A stretch of DNA of 64,000 bases from Burkholderia cenocepacia (GCF_900446215.1 NZ_UAQZ01000007.1:434001-498000), one strand, 5' to 3'. Positions 45,401-54,698 are shown, counted from the first letter of the stretch. Numbers and translations are program-made. The notes: generated by a model not told the origin, from the letters alone.

Positions 45401-48400
45401 CGGGCGTCGGCGCGACGCTGGATCTGGGCGGTGCGACGGGCGGCCAAACGCTCGGCGCGCTGTCGGGTGTCGCGGGAACGAACATCAACCTCGGGAACAA
45501 TGCACTGACGCTGGGCGGGACCGCCAGCGGCACGTTCGGCGGTGCGATCGGCGGTACGGGCAGCCTGACGCTCGCAGGCACCGGCACGCAGACGCTGAAC
45601 GGCGCGAGCACCTATTCGGGCGGCACGAACCTCAATAGCGGTGGCGTGGTGCTCGGCAACAATACGGCGCTGGGCACCGGCACGGTGAACGTGGGCGGCG
45701 CGGCGACGCTCGATACGAACGCGAGCCTGACGGTGGCCAATGCGGTCAATCTCGGCACGGGTGCGGCGCTCACCTTGGGCGGCAGCAATGCGCTCGACCT
45801 GAGCGGTGCGATTTCCGGTGCGGGCAGCCTCGTGAAGAACGGCGCGGCGACGACCACGCTGACGGGCGCGAACACGTACACGGGCGGCACCACGATCAAC
45901 GCCGGCACGCTGGCGGTGGGCGCGGGCGGAAGCCTCGCGTCGACCGGAGCGATGAATCTCGCGAGTGCCGGCGCGACGCTCGATCTGAGCGCCGCGACGG
46001 GCGCACAAACGCTCGGCGCATTGTCGGGCGTCGCGGGCACGAACCTCAACCTCGGTGGCAACGCACTGACGCTGGGCGGGACCGCCAGCGGCACGTTCAG
46101 CGGTGCGATCGGCGGCACGGGCAGCCTGACGCTCGCGGGCACCGGCACGCAGACGCTGTCCGGCGCGAACACCTATACGGGCGGCACGACGATCGGCGGG
46201 GGCAGCACGCTGGCGCTCGGCGCGGGCGGCAGCCTTGCGTCGACCGGCACGGTGAATCTGGCCGGGGCCGGGGCGACGTTCGACCTGAGCGGCGCATCGG
46301 GCGCGCAGACGATCGGCGCACTGACCGGTGCGGCCGGCACGAACGTGAACCTCGGCGGCAACGGGCTGACGCTGAGCGGCAACGGCAGCAACACGTTCGG
46401 CGGCGCGATCGGCGGCGCCGGCGGCCTGACGCTCGCCGGCAGCGGTACGCAGACGCTGACGGGCGCGAACACGTATACCGGCGGCACGACGATCAGCGGC
46501 GGCGGCACGCTGGCGCTGGGTGCGGGCGGCAGCCTCGCGTCGACCGGCGCGGTGACCCTCGCCGGCACGGGTGCGACGCTCGATCTGAGTGGCGCGACGG
46601 GCGCGCAGACGATCGGCACGCTGGCGGGTGCGGGCGGCACGAGCGTGAATCTGGGCGCGAATGCGCTGACGCTGAATGCCACCACCAACGGTACGTTCGG
46701 CGGTGCGATCGGCGGGACGGGCGGTGTGACGGTCGCCGGCACGGGCACGCAAACGCTGACGGGCGCGAACACGTATACCGGCGGCACGACGATCAACGGC
46801 GGCAGCACGCTCGCGCTCGGTGCGGGCGGCAGCCTCGCGTCGGGGGGCGCCGTGACTCTCGCGGGCGCGGGCGCGACGTTCGACGTGAGCGGCGCGACGG
46901 CCGCCCAGACGCTCGGCACGCTGACCGGCGCGGCCGGCACGAACGTGAATCTCGGCGCGAATGCGCTGACGTTGAACGGCAGCGGCAACGGTACGTTCGG
47001 CGGTGCGATCGGCGGGACGGGCGGCGTGACGTTCGCCGGCACGGGCACGCAAACGCTGACGGGCGCGAACACATATACCGGCGGCACGACGATCAACGGC
47101 GGCAGCACGCTTGCGCTGGGAGCCGGTGGCAGTCTCGCGTCCGGTAGCACCCTGAATCTCGCGGGCACGGGTGCGACCTTCGACATGAGCGCTGCGAGCG
47201 GCGCGCAAACGATCGGTGCGCTGTCAGGGGTGGGCGGCACGAACGTGAATCTCGGCGCGAATACGCTGACATTGAACGGCAGCGGCAACAACACGTTCGG
47301 TGGCACGATCGGCGGGACGGGGGGCGTGACGCTGGCGGGCACCGGCACGCAGACGCTGACGGGGGCGAACACGTACACGGGCGGCACGACGATCCATGGC
47401 GGCAGCACGCTTGCACTCGGCGCGGGAGGGAGCCTCGCGTCGACGGGCGCGGTGAATCTTGCGGGCACCGGTGCGACGTTCGATGTGAGCGCCGCGACCG
47501 GTACGCAAACGATCGGTGCGCTGTCGGGCGCGGCCGGCACGAACGTGAATCTCGGCGCGAATGCGCTGGCGCTGAACGGCACCGGCAGCAGTACGTTCGG
47601 CGGCACCATCGATGGCTCGGGCAGCGTGACGGTGGCGAGCGGCACGCAGGTGCTGACCGGCGGCAACACGTACACGGGCGGCACCACGATCGCCGCCGGC
47701 GGCACGCTGCAACTCGGCAACGGCGGCACGTCGGGCAGCGTGGCCGGCAACGTCGTCGACAACGGTGCGCTGATCGTCAATCAATCCGGCAATGTGACGA
47801 TCGCGAGCGTGCTGTCCGGCACCGGCTCCCTCACCCAGGCCGGCAGCGGACAACTGACCCTGACCGGCGCGAGCACACTGAGCGGGCCGACCACGGTCAG
47901 TGCGGGCACCCTTGCCGTCAACGGTTCGCTCGGCCAGTCGACCGTCACCGTGCAGAGCGGCGCGACGCTGACCGGCACCGGCACGGTCGGCGGCCTCGTC
48001 GTGCAGAACGGCGCGACGGCGGCTGCCACGCAACCGGGCGCGGCGCTGAACGTGGGCGGCAACGTCACGTTCCAGCCGGGTTCGACGTTCCAGGTCGCCG
48101 CCACGCCGCAGCAAAGCGGCAGCCTCGCGGCGAGCGGCACGGCGATGCTGAACGGCGGCACCGTGCAGGTGCTGGCGAACCAGAGCGCTTACCAGCCGAG
48201 CACGACGTACACGATCCTCAGCGCGTCGTCGGGCGTGCAGGGCGCGTTCACCCAGGTGAGCGCGAACTACGCGTTCCTGACGCCGACCCTCAGCTACGAC
48301 CCGGGCCACGTGTACCTGCGACTGGTTCAGAACGGCACGTCGCTGCCCGACGTCGCGACGACGCCGAACCAGCGCTCGGTCGCGACCGCGCTGGGCGGGC

Positions 48401-49539
48401 TCGGCGCCGGCAATCCGCTGTACGACGCGGTGCTGACGACCGACGCGCCCACCGCGCGCCGCGCGTACGGGCTGCTCGACGGCGAACTGCAGGCGAGCCT
48501 GAAGAGCATGCTGCTGCTCGACAGCCGCTATGTACGCGACGCGGTGACCGATCGTGTCCGCCAGGGTCTCGCGCCCGGATCGGGCCCGCTCGCGGCCCTG
48601 TCGTCGGGCGGCGCCGCGCTGTGCGGCGACAACACGGCCGGCGTGGCCGACCCGACGCTGCCGCCGGAACGCCGGATCGGCTCGCGCGACGGGTGCTACG
48701 GCGGGACGCCGTATCAGCCGGTCGTCTGGGGGCAGGCGTTCGGCGGCCGCAGCCGGCTTGCCGGCGACGGCAACGCGTCGACGATCAACCGCAGCATGAC
48801 GGGCTTCATCGCCGGCGCCGACATGGCGCTCAACGACAAGTGGCGCGCGGGTCTGGCGGCCGGTGTCACGCACAGCTCGCTCGACAACGACCAGAGTTCG
48901 TCGGCGGCGGTGAACAGCTACTACCTGTCGCTGTACGGCGGCGCGCAGTACGGCGCGCTCGGCGTGCGCGGCGGCGCGTCGTACACGTGGTACCGCATCA
49001 ACAGCGACCGCTATCCGGGCTTCGCGGGCTTCTCCGATCACGACTCGGCCGGCTACAACGCGAATTCGGCGCAGGTGTTCGGCGAAGTCGGCTACGCGCT
49101 GCCGGTCGGGCCGGTCGCGATCGAGCCGTTCGCGGGCCTCGCGTACGTGAACCTGCATACCGACGGCTATACGGAAACCGGCGGCGCGGCCGCGCTGCGC
49201 GCCGGCGGCGAGACGACCCACGTCGGCTTCTCGACGCTCGGCCTGCGTGCGGCGTCGCAGCTCGGCTCGATCGCGAGCGGCACGTTCACCGCGCGCGGGA
49301 CGGTCGGCTGGCGACATGCGTTCGGCAACGTGCGGCCGTCGTCGGCGTTCACGTTCGCGAATGGCGGCACGTCGTTCCAGGTGTCGGGCGTGCCGATTGC
49401 TCGCGACAGCGCGGTACTCGAAGCCGGCATCGACGCGAACGTCACGAAGCGCCTGACGCTCGGCCTCACGTACAGCGGCCAGTATGGCAGCGGCGTGCGC
49501 GACAACGCGATCCTCGGCAACATCCTGTGGAAATTCTGA
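42442..49539 (+). CDS. Giant type Va autotransporter with passenger-associated repeats
   Basis: A 2365-residue autotransporter. The signal peptide ends at PAHA (residue 36). The passenger is an elongated Gly/Thr/Asn-rich beta-helix of about 2000 residues. Its core, at 43.66-47.66 kb, holds 15 copies of the passenger-associated transport repeat motif GANTYTGGTT followed by LALGAGGSL, spaced 261-300 bp. An autotransporter barrel of about 275 residues begins near residue 2092 (QPVVWGQAFGG) and ends in the classical terminal Phe (ILWKF). Passenger contains almost no Cys. Surface display or cleavage and an adhesin or biofilm role are likely from the family. The start at 42442 follows GAGGGAAAGC; an in-frame upstream extension has no signal peptide logic. 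Confidence 0.93.
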   Translation: MNTARSKKASEPFPRLLLPTGVFLALSGAGIVPAHATCSQAGTTVTCSGVANPLAPSFSSNLNNINATVNPGASVGVLLGLGGTAMSLTGNNTTLTNNGTIDPSALGSGLGVLSSGAVIGNAAASSVNVTNNGVMNGSTGVAISGVTGMALSVQNGTGGTSTITNTGSIGSSALVGATLIGADAPVVAAYGGGTVNMTNSGTISGRVSFGSNNAPGGGNTFTNSGVINGSVSMGANSTNTFNAITGSQVNTAGGTGGAFNITVGANTLNVAQTGIVDGGSGGNNTLNLQQGASANGTIAVNNYINFNHLNVQGGNWTINGASTAQDATLSGGVAIINDNASLGTGNITGNGGALQAGTAGLNVSNNVSLGVGGLTVQGTTGLTLSGTVSGGGALTKNDGGTLTLSGANSYTGGTNLNAGGLVIGNNSALGIGTLNVNASASLDTSTNVTLGNTVNLASGSTLSIGGSNSLGLTGAINGSGGLVKNGAATTTLSGVNTYTGGTTINSGTLALNGAGSLSATGTVNLTGAGATFDVSAASGAQTIGSLAGAAGTNVNLGVNSLTLGGTGNATYAGTIGGSGSVTLSGTGVQSLTGTNVYTGGTNLNGGNLVVGSNTALGSGAVNVNGSSTLDATTNVTLANGVNLATGTTLTLGGGTDLGLGGVISGGGGLVKNGAAALTLNGANNYTGGTTLNAGSLVLGNGSALGTGALTVGGAATLDTNASLSVGNAIGLGTGATLTLGGSNALGLSGAISGTGALVKNGASTTTLTGANTYTGGTTINAGTLALGAGGSLSSTGTVNLVNAGATLDISAGSAQSIGALSGGVGTSVSLGANALTLGGTASGTFSGTIGGTGSLTLAGTGTQTLNGANTYTGGTNLNSGSLVLGNNGALGSGALNVGGAATLDTNASLSVGNAVNLGTGAALTLGGSNNLTLGGAISGAGSLVKNGVATTTLTGANTYTGGTTINAGTLALGAGGSLASTGAMNLAGVGATLDLGGATGGQTLGALSGVAGTNINLGNNALTLGGTASGTFGGAIGGTGSLTLAGTGTQTLNGASTYSGGTNLNSGGVVLGNNTALGTGTVNVGGAATLDTNASLTVANAVNLGTGAALTLGGSNALDLSGAISGAGSLVKNGAATTTLTGANTYTGGTTINAGTLAVGAGGSLASTGAMNLASAGATLDLSAATGAQTLGALSGVAGTNLNLGGNALTLGGTASGTFSGAIGGTGSLTLAGTGTQTLSGANTYTGGTTIGGGSTLALGAGGSLASTGTVNLAGAGATFDLSGASGAQTIGALTGAAGTNVNLGGNGLTLSGNGSNTFGGAIGGAGGLTLAGSGTQTLTGANTYTGGTTISGGGTLALGAGGSLASTGAVTLAGTGATLDLSGATGAQTIGTLAGAGGTSVNLGANALTLNATTNGTFGGAIGGTGGVTVAGTGTQTLTGANTYTGGTTINGGSTLALGAGGSLASGGAVTLAGAGATFDVSGATAAQTLGTLTGAAGTNVNLGANALTLNGSGNGTFGGAIGGTGGVTFAGTGTQTLTGANTYTGGTTINGGSTLALGAGGSLASGSTLNLAGTGATFDMSAASGAQTIGALSGVGGTNVNLGANTLTLNGSGNNTFGGTIGGTGGVTLAGTGTQTLTGANTYTGGTTIHGGSTLALGAGGSLASTGAVNLAGTGATFDVSAATGTQTIGALSGAAGTNVNLGANALALNGTGSSTFGGTIDGSGSVTVASGTQVLTGGNTYTGGTTIAAGGTLQLGNGGTSGSVAGNVVDNGALIVNQSGNVTIASVLSGTGSLTQAGSGQLTLTGASTLSGPTTVSAGTLAVNGSLGQSTVTVQSGATLTGTGTVGGLVVQNGATAAATQPGAALNVGGNVTFQPGSTFQVAATPQQSGSLAASGTAMLNGGTVQVLANQSAYQPSTTYTILSASSGVQGAFTQVSANYAFLTPTLSYDPGHVYLRLVQNGTSLPDVATTPNQRSVATALGGLGAGNPLYDAVLTTDAPTARRAYGLLDGELQASLKSMLLLDSRYVRDAVTDRVRQGLAPGSGPLAALSSGGAALCGDNTAGVADPTLPPERRIGSRDGCYGGTPYQPVVWGQAFGGRSRLAGDGNASTINRSMTGFIAGADMALNDKWRAGLAAGVTHSSLDNDQSSSAAVNSYYLSLYGGAQYGALGVRGGASYTWYRINSDRYPGFAGFSDHDSAGYNANSAQVFGEVGYALPVGPVAIEPFAGLAYVNLHTDGYTETGGAAALRAGGETTHVGFSTLGLRAASQLGSIASGTFTARGTVGWRHAFGNVRPSSAFTFANGGTSFQVSGVPIARDSAVLEAGIDANVTKRLTLGLTYSGQYGSGVRDNAILGNILWKF
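43660..47690 (+). repeat. Intragenic tandem repeats of the autotransporter passenger
   Basis: Fifteen GANTYTGGTT-containing units. The last five intact ones start at 46162, 46462, 46762, 47062 and 47362, exactly 300 bp apart and nearly identical in parts, which is a substrate for recombination and length variation. Earlier units are spaced 261-300 bp and are more diverged. Confidence 0.9.
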
Positions 49540-49560
49540 CCGGCAACTGACGTACCCGTC

Positions 49561-49600
49561 CGCGGCGCCCCGCGACGCAGCGACGTCGCGGGGCGCCGCG
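49561..49600 (+). terminator. Strong terminator hairpin after the autotransporter
   Basis: A perfect 17-bp stem CGCGGCGCCCCGCGACG (49561-49577) with its complement at 49584-49600, loop CAGCGA, 22 bases after the stop codon. The T content after it is modest. Confidence 0.7.
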
Positions 49601-49694
49601 GCCGTTTCGTCGCTGCGCACGTGCCCGGTTCTGGCCTATCCTGTGCGAAACACGCGACGCGCGCCGCGCGTTGCGCCTCGACACAGGAGCATCG

Positions 49695-51917
49695 ATGCCG
49701 AATCACGCCGAAGCCACGACGACGCAGGCGCCGCAAGTCGCGCCAGTTGCCCCGACCATCGCGTCGGGTCCCGCCTTCATCGCGCCCGAAGCCGATCAGC
49801 AGGTTCTCGCGCGCAACAACCAGTACGTGCTGAAATCCGGTGACGCGTTCGTGGTCAGCGACGCGCTCGGCGACATCGGCGGGCATGACGACGGCCTGTT
49901 CGTCGACGACATGCGCGTGCTGTCGAAATGGCGCCTGACGTTCGGCGGCCGCGCGCCGTCGCTGCTGTCGGGCGCGACGAGCGCCGACAACGCGTCGTTC
50001 ACCGCGCACCTGACGAACCGCCCGCTGCCGCCGCTCGGCGGCCACGAGACGCCCGAGGGCGTGATTCATATCGAGCGCATGCGCGTGCTCGCGGGCGACG
50101 TGCTGTACGAAGCGCTGACGCTGACGAACTACGGCGCGAGCGAAGCCGAGGTGCCGCTGTCGCTGTCGTTCGCGGCCGATTTCAAGGACATGTTCGAAGT
50201 GCGCGGCACGCAGCGGCCGAAGCGCGGCACGGTGGGCGCGCCGCGCGTCGACGCGGGCGCGGTGCGGCTGCGCTACGACGGCCTCGACGGCGTGGAGCGC
50301 AACGTGACCGTGCATTTCTCGCCGGCGCCCGACGCGCTGTCGGTCGATCGTGCGGACTACACGCTGACGATCGCCGCGCAGGCGTGCGTGTCGATCTACC
50401 TGACCGTCGATGCGACGCTCGGGCCCGAGCAGGGCGAAGGGCCCGGATGCGGCCGCGTCGCGCTGCGTACCGCGCTGGTCGGCGTGCATCGCGAGATGCG
50501 GGCACGGCGCGAGTCGATGGCGCGCGTGAACACCGGCAATCCGCTGTTCGACGCATGGCTCGATCGTTCGCTCGCGGATCTCGGGCTGCTCACGACGCAG
50601 CTCGACACGGGGCCGTACCCGTATGCGGGCATTCCGTGGTTCTCGACGCCGTTCGGCCGCGACGCGATCATCACGTCGCTGCAGATGCTGTGGCTGCAGC
50701 CGTCGCTCGCGCGCGGCGTGCTGCGTTTTCTTGCCGAGCATCAGGCGCGCGAGACCTCCGCGTTCCGCGACGCGGAGCCCGGCAAGATCATGCACGAGTT
50801 CCGCCGCAGCGAGATGGCCGCGACGGGCGAGGTGCCGTTCGCGCTGTACTACGGCGGCGTCGATACGACTCCGCTGTTCATCGTGCTCGCGGGCGCCTAT
50901 CTCGAACGCACCGGCGACGATGCGCTGATCGACGAGCTGTGGCCCGCGCTCGAGCGCGCCGCGCAATGGGTGATCGACAAGTGCGACCGCAATCCGTACG
51001 GATTGCTCGATTACCAGCGCACGTCGGAGCGCGGCCTCGCGAACCAGGGCTGGAAGGACAGTCACGATTCGGTGTTCCACGCGGACGGCCGTTTCCCGGA
51101 CGGGCCGATCGCGCTCGTCGAAGTGCAGGCCTATGCGTGCGCGGCGCTCGACGCGATGTCGGCATGCTCGCACCGGCGCGGCCATGCGGCCGACGCGACG
51201 CGCTACGCGTTGCGCGCGAAGACGCTGCGCGACCAAGTCGACGCGCTGTTCTGGATGCCGGAAGGCGATTTCTACGGGATCGCGCTCGACGGTCATGGCG
51301 AGCTGTGCCGCGTGTTCGCGTCGAACGCCGGCCACCTGCTGGCGTTCGGGCTGCCCGACGCCGAGCGCGGCGCGGCGGTCGCCGGCGTGCTCGGCTCGGC
51401 GCTGTTCCAGACGGGCTGGGGCATCCGCACGCTCGCGGCCGGCCAGCCGCGCTTCAACCCGATGGCGTATCACAACGGCTCGGTGTGGCCGCACGACAAT
51501 GCGCTGATTGCGCGCGGCCTCGCGCGCTACGGCGACAAGACGGCCGCGGTGAATCTGCTGCGCGCGCTGTTCGAGGCGGCGGTGAGCTTCGAGATGCGCT
51601 TGCCGGAGCTGTTCTGCGGGTTCCCGCGCCGGCGCGGCGAACCGCCGACCGCATATCCGGTGGCGTGCCTGCCGCAGGCGTGGGCGGCAGGCGCGCCGTT
51701 CATGATGCTGCAGGCGTGCCTCGGCGTGAGCATCGACGCGTCGCGCCACGAGGTGCGCGTCGAGCGCCCTGCCTTGCCGGAAGGCGTCGACTGGCTGCGG
51801 ATCGACGCGCTGCGCGTCGGCGACGAAACCGTATCGCTGACGTTCCGCCGTGTCGACGGTCAGGTCGTCGCGGCGGCGGAGCAGCCGGGCCGCGTGAAGG
51901 TGGTCGCGGTACTGTAG
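49695..51917 (+). CDS. Amylo-alpha-1,6-glucosidase / glycogen debranching-type protein
   Basis: A 740-residue protein. The N-terminal third (about 30-300) is the beta-sandwich GDE_N/bac_rhamnosid-like domain with FVVSDALGDIGG and GLFVDDMRVLSKWRL. The rest is an (alpha/alpha)6 barrel with YPYAGIPWFSTPFGRDAIITSLQMLWL, where the Asp of GRDA is the family's likely general acid, and NQGWKDSHDSVFH and PHDNALIARGLARYG later. The family hydrolyses alpha-1,6 branches or related glycosides; many bacterial members have no proven substrate. AGGAG six bases before the ATG sets the start. Ends at a long hairpin (51923-51968). Confidence 0.88.
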   Translation: MPNHAEATTTQAPQVAPVAPTIASGPAFIAPEADQQVLARNNQYVLKSGDAFVVSDALGDIGGHDDGLFVDDMRVLSKWRLTFGGRAPSLLSGATSADNASFTAHLTNRPLPPLGGHETPEGVIHIERMRVLAGDVLYEALTLTNYGASEAEVPLSLSFAADFKDMFEVRGTQRPKRGTVGAPRVDAGAVRLRYDGLDGVERNVTVHFSPAPDALSVDRADYTLTIAAQACVSIYLTVDATLGPEQGEGPGCGRVALRTALVGVHREMRARRESMARVNTGNPLFDAWLDRSLADLGLLTTQLDTGPYPYAGIPWFSTPFGRDAIITSLQMLWLQPSLARGVLRFLAEHQARETSAFRDAEPGKIMHEFRRSEMAATGEVPFALYYGGVDTTPLFIVLAGAYLERTGDDALIDELWPALERAAQWVIDKCDRNPYGLLDYQRTSERGLANQGWKDSHDSVFHADGRFPDGPIALVEVQAYACAALDAMSACSHRRGHAADATRYALRAKTLRDQVDALFWMPEGDFYGIALDGHGELCRVFASNAGHLLAFGLPDAERGAAVAGVLGSALFQTGWGIRTLAAGQPRFNPMAYHNGSVWPHDNALIARGLARYGDKTAAVNLLRALFEAAVSFEMRLPELFCGFPRRRGEPPTAYPVACLPQAWAAGAPFMMLQACLGVSIDASRHEVRVERPALPEGVDWLRIDALRVGDETVSLTFRRVDGQVVAAAEQPGRVKVVAVL

Positions 51918-51922
51918 CGGGG

Positions 51923-51968
51923 CGCTGCGCGAACGTTGCGCGATGTCGCGCCACGTTCGCGCGCAGCG
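51923..51968. terminator. Terminator hairpin after the debranching-type gene
   Basis: CGCTGCGCGAACGT (51923-51936) pairs with ACGTTCGCGCGCAGCG (51953-51968) with a two-base bulge, six bases past the stop codon. Confidence 0.55.
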
Positions 51969-52013
51969 GCATAGAATCGTGACATGACCCTTGAACGATG
52001 GCGGAGGTAGACG

Positions 52014-52265
52014 ATGACGACCGACAACCGGCCCGACGACGGCGAGCACAAGCTCGAGAATCTGGAAGCGGCGGTCGACCACCTGCACAAGTCGATCGAA
52101 TCGCAGAGCATCGCGGTCGGCGCGGCGAAAGGCATCCTGTTCAGCCTGATCGAAACGCTCGGCGCACTGATCGGCGATCCCGACCTGCCCGAGCATGCGC
52201 GTTCGGGCTACGAAGCGTTGCGCGACAAGGCGAGCGAATTGCGCGGCGGGCTCGACCGCCATTGA
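52014..52265 (+). CDS. Small acidic hypothetical protein
   Basis: An 83-residue protein, MTTDNRPDDGEHKLENLEAA at its start, predicted mostly helical with coiled-coil character in the first half (LENLEAAVDHLHKSIESQ) and a hydrophobic amphipathic segment (VGAAKGILFSLIETLGALIG). It has a strong ribosome site (GGAGGT five bases before the ATG), so it is likely real and well translated. No family is recognised. It lies just upstream of the IHF/DnaA-type repeat array. Confidence 0.65.
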   Translation: MTTDNRPDDGEHKLENLEAAVDHLHKSIESQSIAVGAAKGILFSLIETLGALIGDPDLPEHARSGYEALRDKASELRGGLDRH

Positions 52266-52322
52266 TGCACGGGCGGCGCGGGCGCTGCCCGATTTGGCAG
52301 ACGCGGCACAAAACCCCGTGCG

Positions 52323-52386
52323 CTCAACCAGTTAGGTGCCCGATACGCAGGATATCCACAAGCTTGCCAACACAATCTGTGGAGAA
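52323..52386 (+). repeat. IHF/DnaA-type repeat unit 1
   Basis: CTCAA-CCAG-TTA (one mismatch to IHF core ATCAA-N4-TTR) at 52323; box 1 ATATCCACA at 52352-52360; invariant CTTGCCAACA; inverted box 2 TGTGGAGAA at 52378-52386. Confidence 0.85.
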
Positions 52387-52485
52387 CCGCCCGGCCGCCG
52401 GCCGGGTGCGTGGCGAGCGGTTCGACAACCGTTCCGGTGCCACACCATTGACCGGTCAAGGTCCGTGGATCGAATCTCCTTGTGT

Positions 52486-52549
52486 ATCAAGATGTTACGC
52501 GTCCGATCTGATGGATATCCACAGGCTTGCCAACAAAATCTGTGGACAA
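52486..52549 (+). repeat. IHF/DnaA-type repeat unit 2
   Basis: TATCAA-GATG-TTA at 52485-52497 is a full match to the IHF consensus WATCAA-N4-TTR. Box 1 ATATCCACA at 52515-52523, inverted box 2 TGTGGACAA at 52541-52549. Confidence 0.9.
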
Positions 52550-52662
52550 CTCGCAATCGATTGCGTCGCAGGGGTTGAGGATCCGGCCGGAATGCGACCG
52601 GGGCACGAAGCCCGTGCGCAAAGGCTGCCCGCGCCGTGCACCGGCACGCTAATGCGTGCGTG

Positions 52663-52726
52663 ATCAAGGGCTTAGGCGCCAGGTACCCAGGATATCCACA
52701 TCCTTGCCAACACTTTCTGTGGACAA
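52663..52726 (+). repeat. IHF/DnaA-type repeat unit 3
   Basis: ATCAA-GGGC-TTA at 52663; box 1 ATATCCACA at 52692-52700; inverted box 2 TGTGGACAA at 52718-52726. It ends seven bases from the penR stop codon. Confidence 0.9.
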
Positions 52727-52732
52727 GCGGCG

Positions 52733-53623
52733 TTATTCGACGGGCGCGGCGCCGGCCGCCTCGGCCACGATCCAGTCGCGAAAGAGCGTCATCGCGGGCG
52801 TCAGCGGTTTCGACTTCAGCGACGTGAGCCAGTAGCCGCCCGCGCGCACGTCGATGTCGAGCGGCCGCGCGAGCTGGCCGAGCTGCAGTTCGCGCGCGAA
52901 CATGCACGCGGGCGCGAGCGCGACGCCCGCACCCTGCATCGCGGCCTCGACCATCAGCCGGGACGAATCGAACACGGGTCCGTTGACGGCCCACGGTTCG
53001 AGCCGTGCGGCGTCGAACCAGCCGAGCCATTCGTCGGTGCGGTACGAGCGCAGCAGCGTTTCGTTCGCGAGATCGGCCGGCCGCGCGAGGCGCCGCGCGA
53101 TCTCCGGCGTGCACAGTGCGGTGAGTGGCGCATCGAGCAGCCGCTCGTTGCGCGTCGCCGGCCAGTTGCCTTCGCCGAAACGGATCGCGAAGTCGAGGCC
53201 CTCGGCGGCGAGGTCGACGACATTGTTGTTGGTCCGCAGCCGCAGCTCGACGAACGGGTGCGTGTCGCCGAACTGCTTCAGCCGCGGCATTAGCCAGCCT
53301 AGGGCAAAGGTGCCGACGACGCCGAGCGTCAGCACCTCGTGGAAACGCCCGCCGTCGAACTGCTTGAGCACCGTTTCGATGCGGCTGAACGCGTCGCTCA
53401 GCACCGGCAGCAGCGCGCGCCCTTCGTCGGTGAGCCCGAGGCCGCGCGGCAACCGCGTAAACAGCGTACAGCCGAGCCGCTCCTCGAGCGAGCGCACCTG
53501 CTGGCTGACGGCGGCCTGCGTCACGCTCAGCTCGAGGCCGGCGCGCGTGAAGTTCAGGTGGCGCGCCGACGATTCGAACGCGCGCAACGCATTGAGCGGA
53601 AGATGAGGGCGGAGCTTCGTCAT
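52733..53623 (-). CDS. penR: LysR-type beta-lactamase regulator, PenR/AmpR-like
   Basis: A 296-residue LysR protein of the AmpR group. The N-terminal helix-turn-helix is LNALRAFESSARHLNFTRAGLELSVTQAAVSQQVRSLEERLG, followed by a co-inducer domain with FVELRLRTNNNVVDLAAEGLDFAIRFGEGNW. In Burkholderia the homologue PenR (AmpR) controls the divergent penA beta-lactamase in response to cell-wall muropeptides. The gene starts 136 bases from penA on the opposite strand. Assignment rests on sequence type and on this arrangement. Confidence 0.9.
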   Translation of the reverse strand: MTKLRPHLPLNALRAFESSARHLNFTRAGLELSVTQAAVSQQVRSLEERLGCTLFTRLPRGLGLTDEGRALLPVLSDAFSRIETVLKQFDGGRFHEVLTLGVVGTFALGWLMPRLKQFGDTHPFVELRLRTNNNVVDLAAEGLDFAIRFGEGNWPATRNERLLDAPLTALCTPEIARRLARPADLANETLLRSYRTDEWLGWFDAARLEPWAVNGPVFDSSRLMVEAAMQGAGVALAPACMFARELQLGQLARPLDIDVRAGGYWLTSLKSKPLTPAMTLFRDWIVAEAAGAAPVE

Positions 53624-53654
53624 AAGAATTTCTTTTGTCAGCGCTCAATTATCG

Positions 53655-53669
53655 TTGCTTGTCAGGCAA
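53655..53669. promoter_or_regulatory. LysR-type T-N11-A operator in the penR-penA gap
   Basis: TTGC-N7-GCAA (53655-53669), part of the wider inverted repeat GTTGC-N7-GCAAC, is the T-N11-A form bound by LysR proteins. It lies about 32 bases from the penR start and 90 from the penA start. Confidence 0.6.
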
Positions 53670-53759
53670 CCGTAAAGTCTCGATAGTGCTGTCTCGGCGG
53701 CCGGCCGTTTTCCCTCTCCCGACACCGTTGCGCCGCCATTCCACCACGAGACAACCGAC

Positions 53760-54698
53760 ATGACCTACTCATCGAAACGTCGAACCCTGTTGCTGGCCGC
53801 CGCGACGGCGCCGCTCGTTCTCACCGCCACCGCGTGCGCGTCGCGGCAGGCCGCTGCGCCGGACCCGGCCACGGCGGCAGCGGCGGCTGCCGCGGATGCC
53901 ATGGCGCCCGCCGCGGCAGCAGCGACGCTCGCCGATCTCGAGCGCGACGCGGGCGGCCGTCTCGGCGTATGCGCGATCGACACGGCGAGCGGCCGGGTCA
54001 TCGAGCATCGCGCGGGCGAGCGCTTCCCGTTCTGCAGTACGTTCAAGGCGATGCTGAGTGCGGCGGTGCTCGCGCAGAGCGTCGAGCGGCCGGGCTTGCT
54101 GCAACAGCGCGTGACGTATACCAAGGCCGACCTCGTCAACTATTCGCCGGTGTCGGAGAAGCATGTCGGCGCGGGCATGACGGTGGCCGCGCTGTGCGAG
54201 GCGACGATCCAGTACAGCGACAATTCGGCCGCGAACCTGCTGATGAAGCTGATCGGCGGCCCGTCGGCGGTCACCGCCTACGCGCGCTCGATCGGCGACG
54301 ACGCGTTCCGGCTCGATCGATGGGAGACCGAACTGAATACCGCGTTGCCGGGCGACCCGCGCGACACGACGACGCCCGCCGCGATGGCCGCCAGCATACG
54401 CGTGCTGACGCTCGGCGACGCACTGCCGGCCGCGCAGCGTGCGCAGCTCGTCGCGTGGCTGCGCGGCAACAAGGTCGGCGACAAGCGGATTCGTGCGGGC
54501 GTGCCGGCCGGATGGGTGGTCGGCGACAAGACCGGTACCGGCGACTACGGGACGACGAACGACGCGGGCGTCATCTGGCCGACGTCGCGCGCGCCGATCG
54601 TGCTGGCCGTGTACTACACGCAGACGCGAGCCGATGCGCGGGCGAAGGACGACGTGATCGCGTCGGTCGCGCGCATCGTCGCGCAGACGTTCGGTTGA
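53760..54698 (+). CDS. penA: Class A beta-lactamase, Pen family, Tat lipoprotein
   Basis: A 312-residue serine beta-lactamase. The N-terminus has the twin-arginine motif KRRTLLLA and a lipobox ending at Cys26 (TATAC), as described for Burkholderia PenA proteins that are Tat-exported lipoproteins. Catalytic motifs are complete: S93-T-F-K96 (Ambler 70-73), S153-D-N155 (130-132), E189-T-E-L-N193 (166-170) and K258-T-G260 (234-236). Cys at Ambler 69 (residue 92) is present but there is no matching Cys238, so the disulphide of KPC-type carbapenemases is absent. An Ala-rich spacer (about 30-56) links the lipid anchor to the enzyme. In the cepacia complex orthologues are named PenA or PenB. Confidence 0.93.
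   Translation: MTYSSKRRTLLLAAATAPLVLTATACASRQAAAPDPATAAAAAAADAMAPAAAAATLADLERDAGGRLGVCAIDTASGRVIEHRAGERFPFCSTFKAMLSAAVLAQSVERPGLLQQRVTYTKADLVNYSPVSEKHVGAGMTVAALCEATIQYSDNSAANLLMKLIGGPSAVTAYARSIGDDAFRLDRWETELNTALPGDPRDTTTPAAMAASIRVLTLGDALPAAQRAQLVAWLRGNKVGDKRIRAGVPAGWVVGDKTGTGDYGTTNDAGVIWPTSRAPIVLAVYYTQTRADARAKDDVIASVARIVAQTFG

Noticed and set aside
44839..47208. 789- and 535-residue open frames opposite the autotransporter passenger
   Set aside because: They arise from the repeated Gly/Thr codons of the repeats read on the other strand. Their sequence is Arg/Ala- or Val/Pro-rich repeat with no motif.
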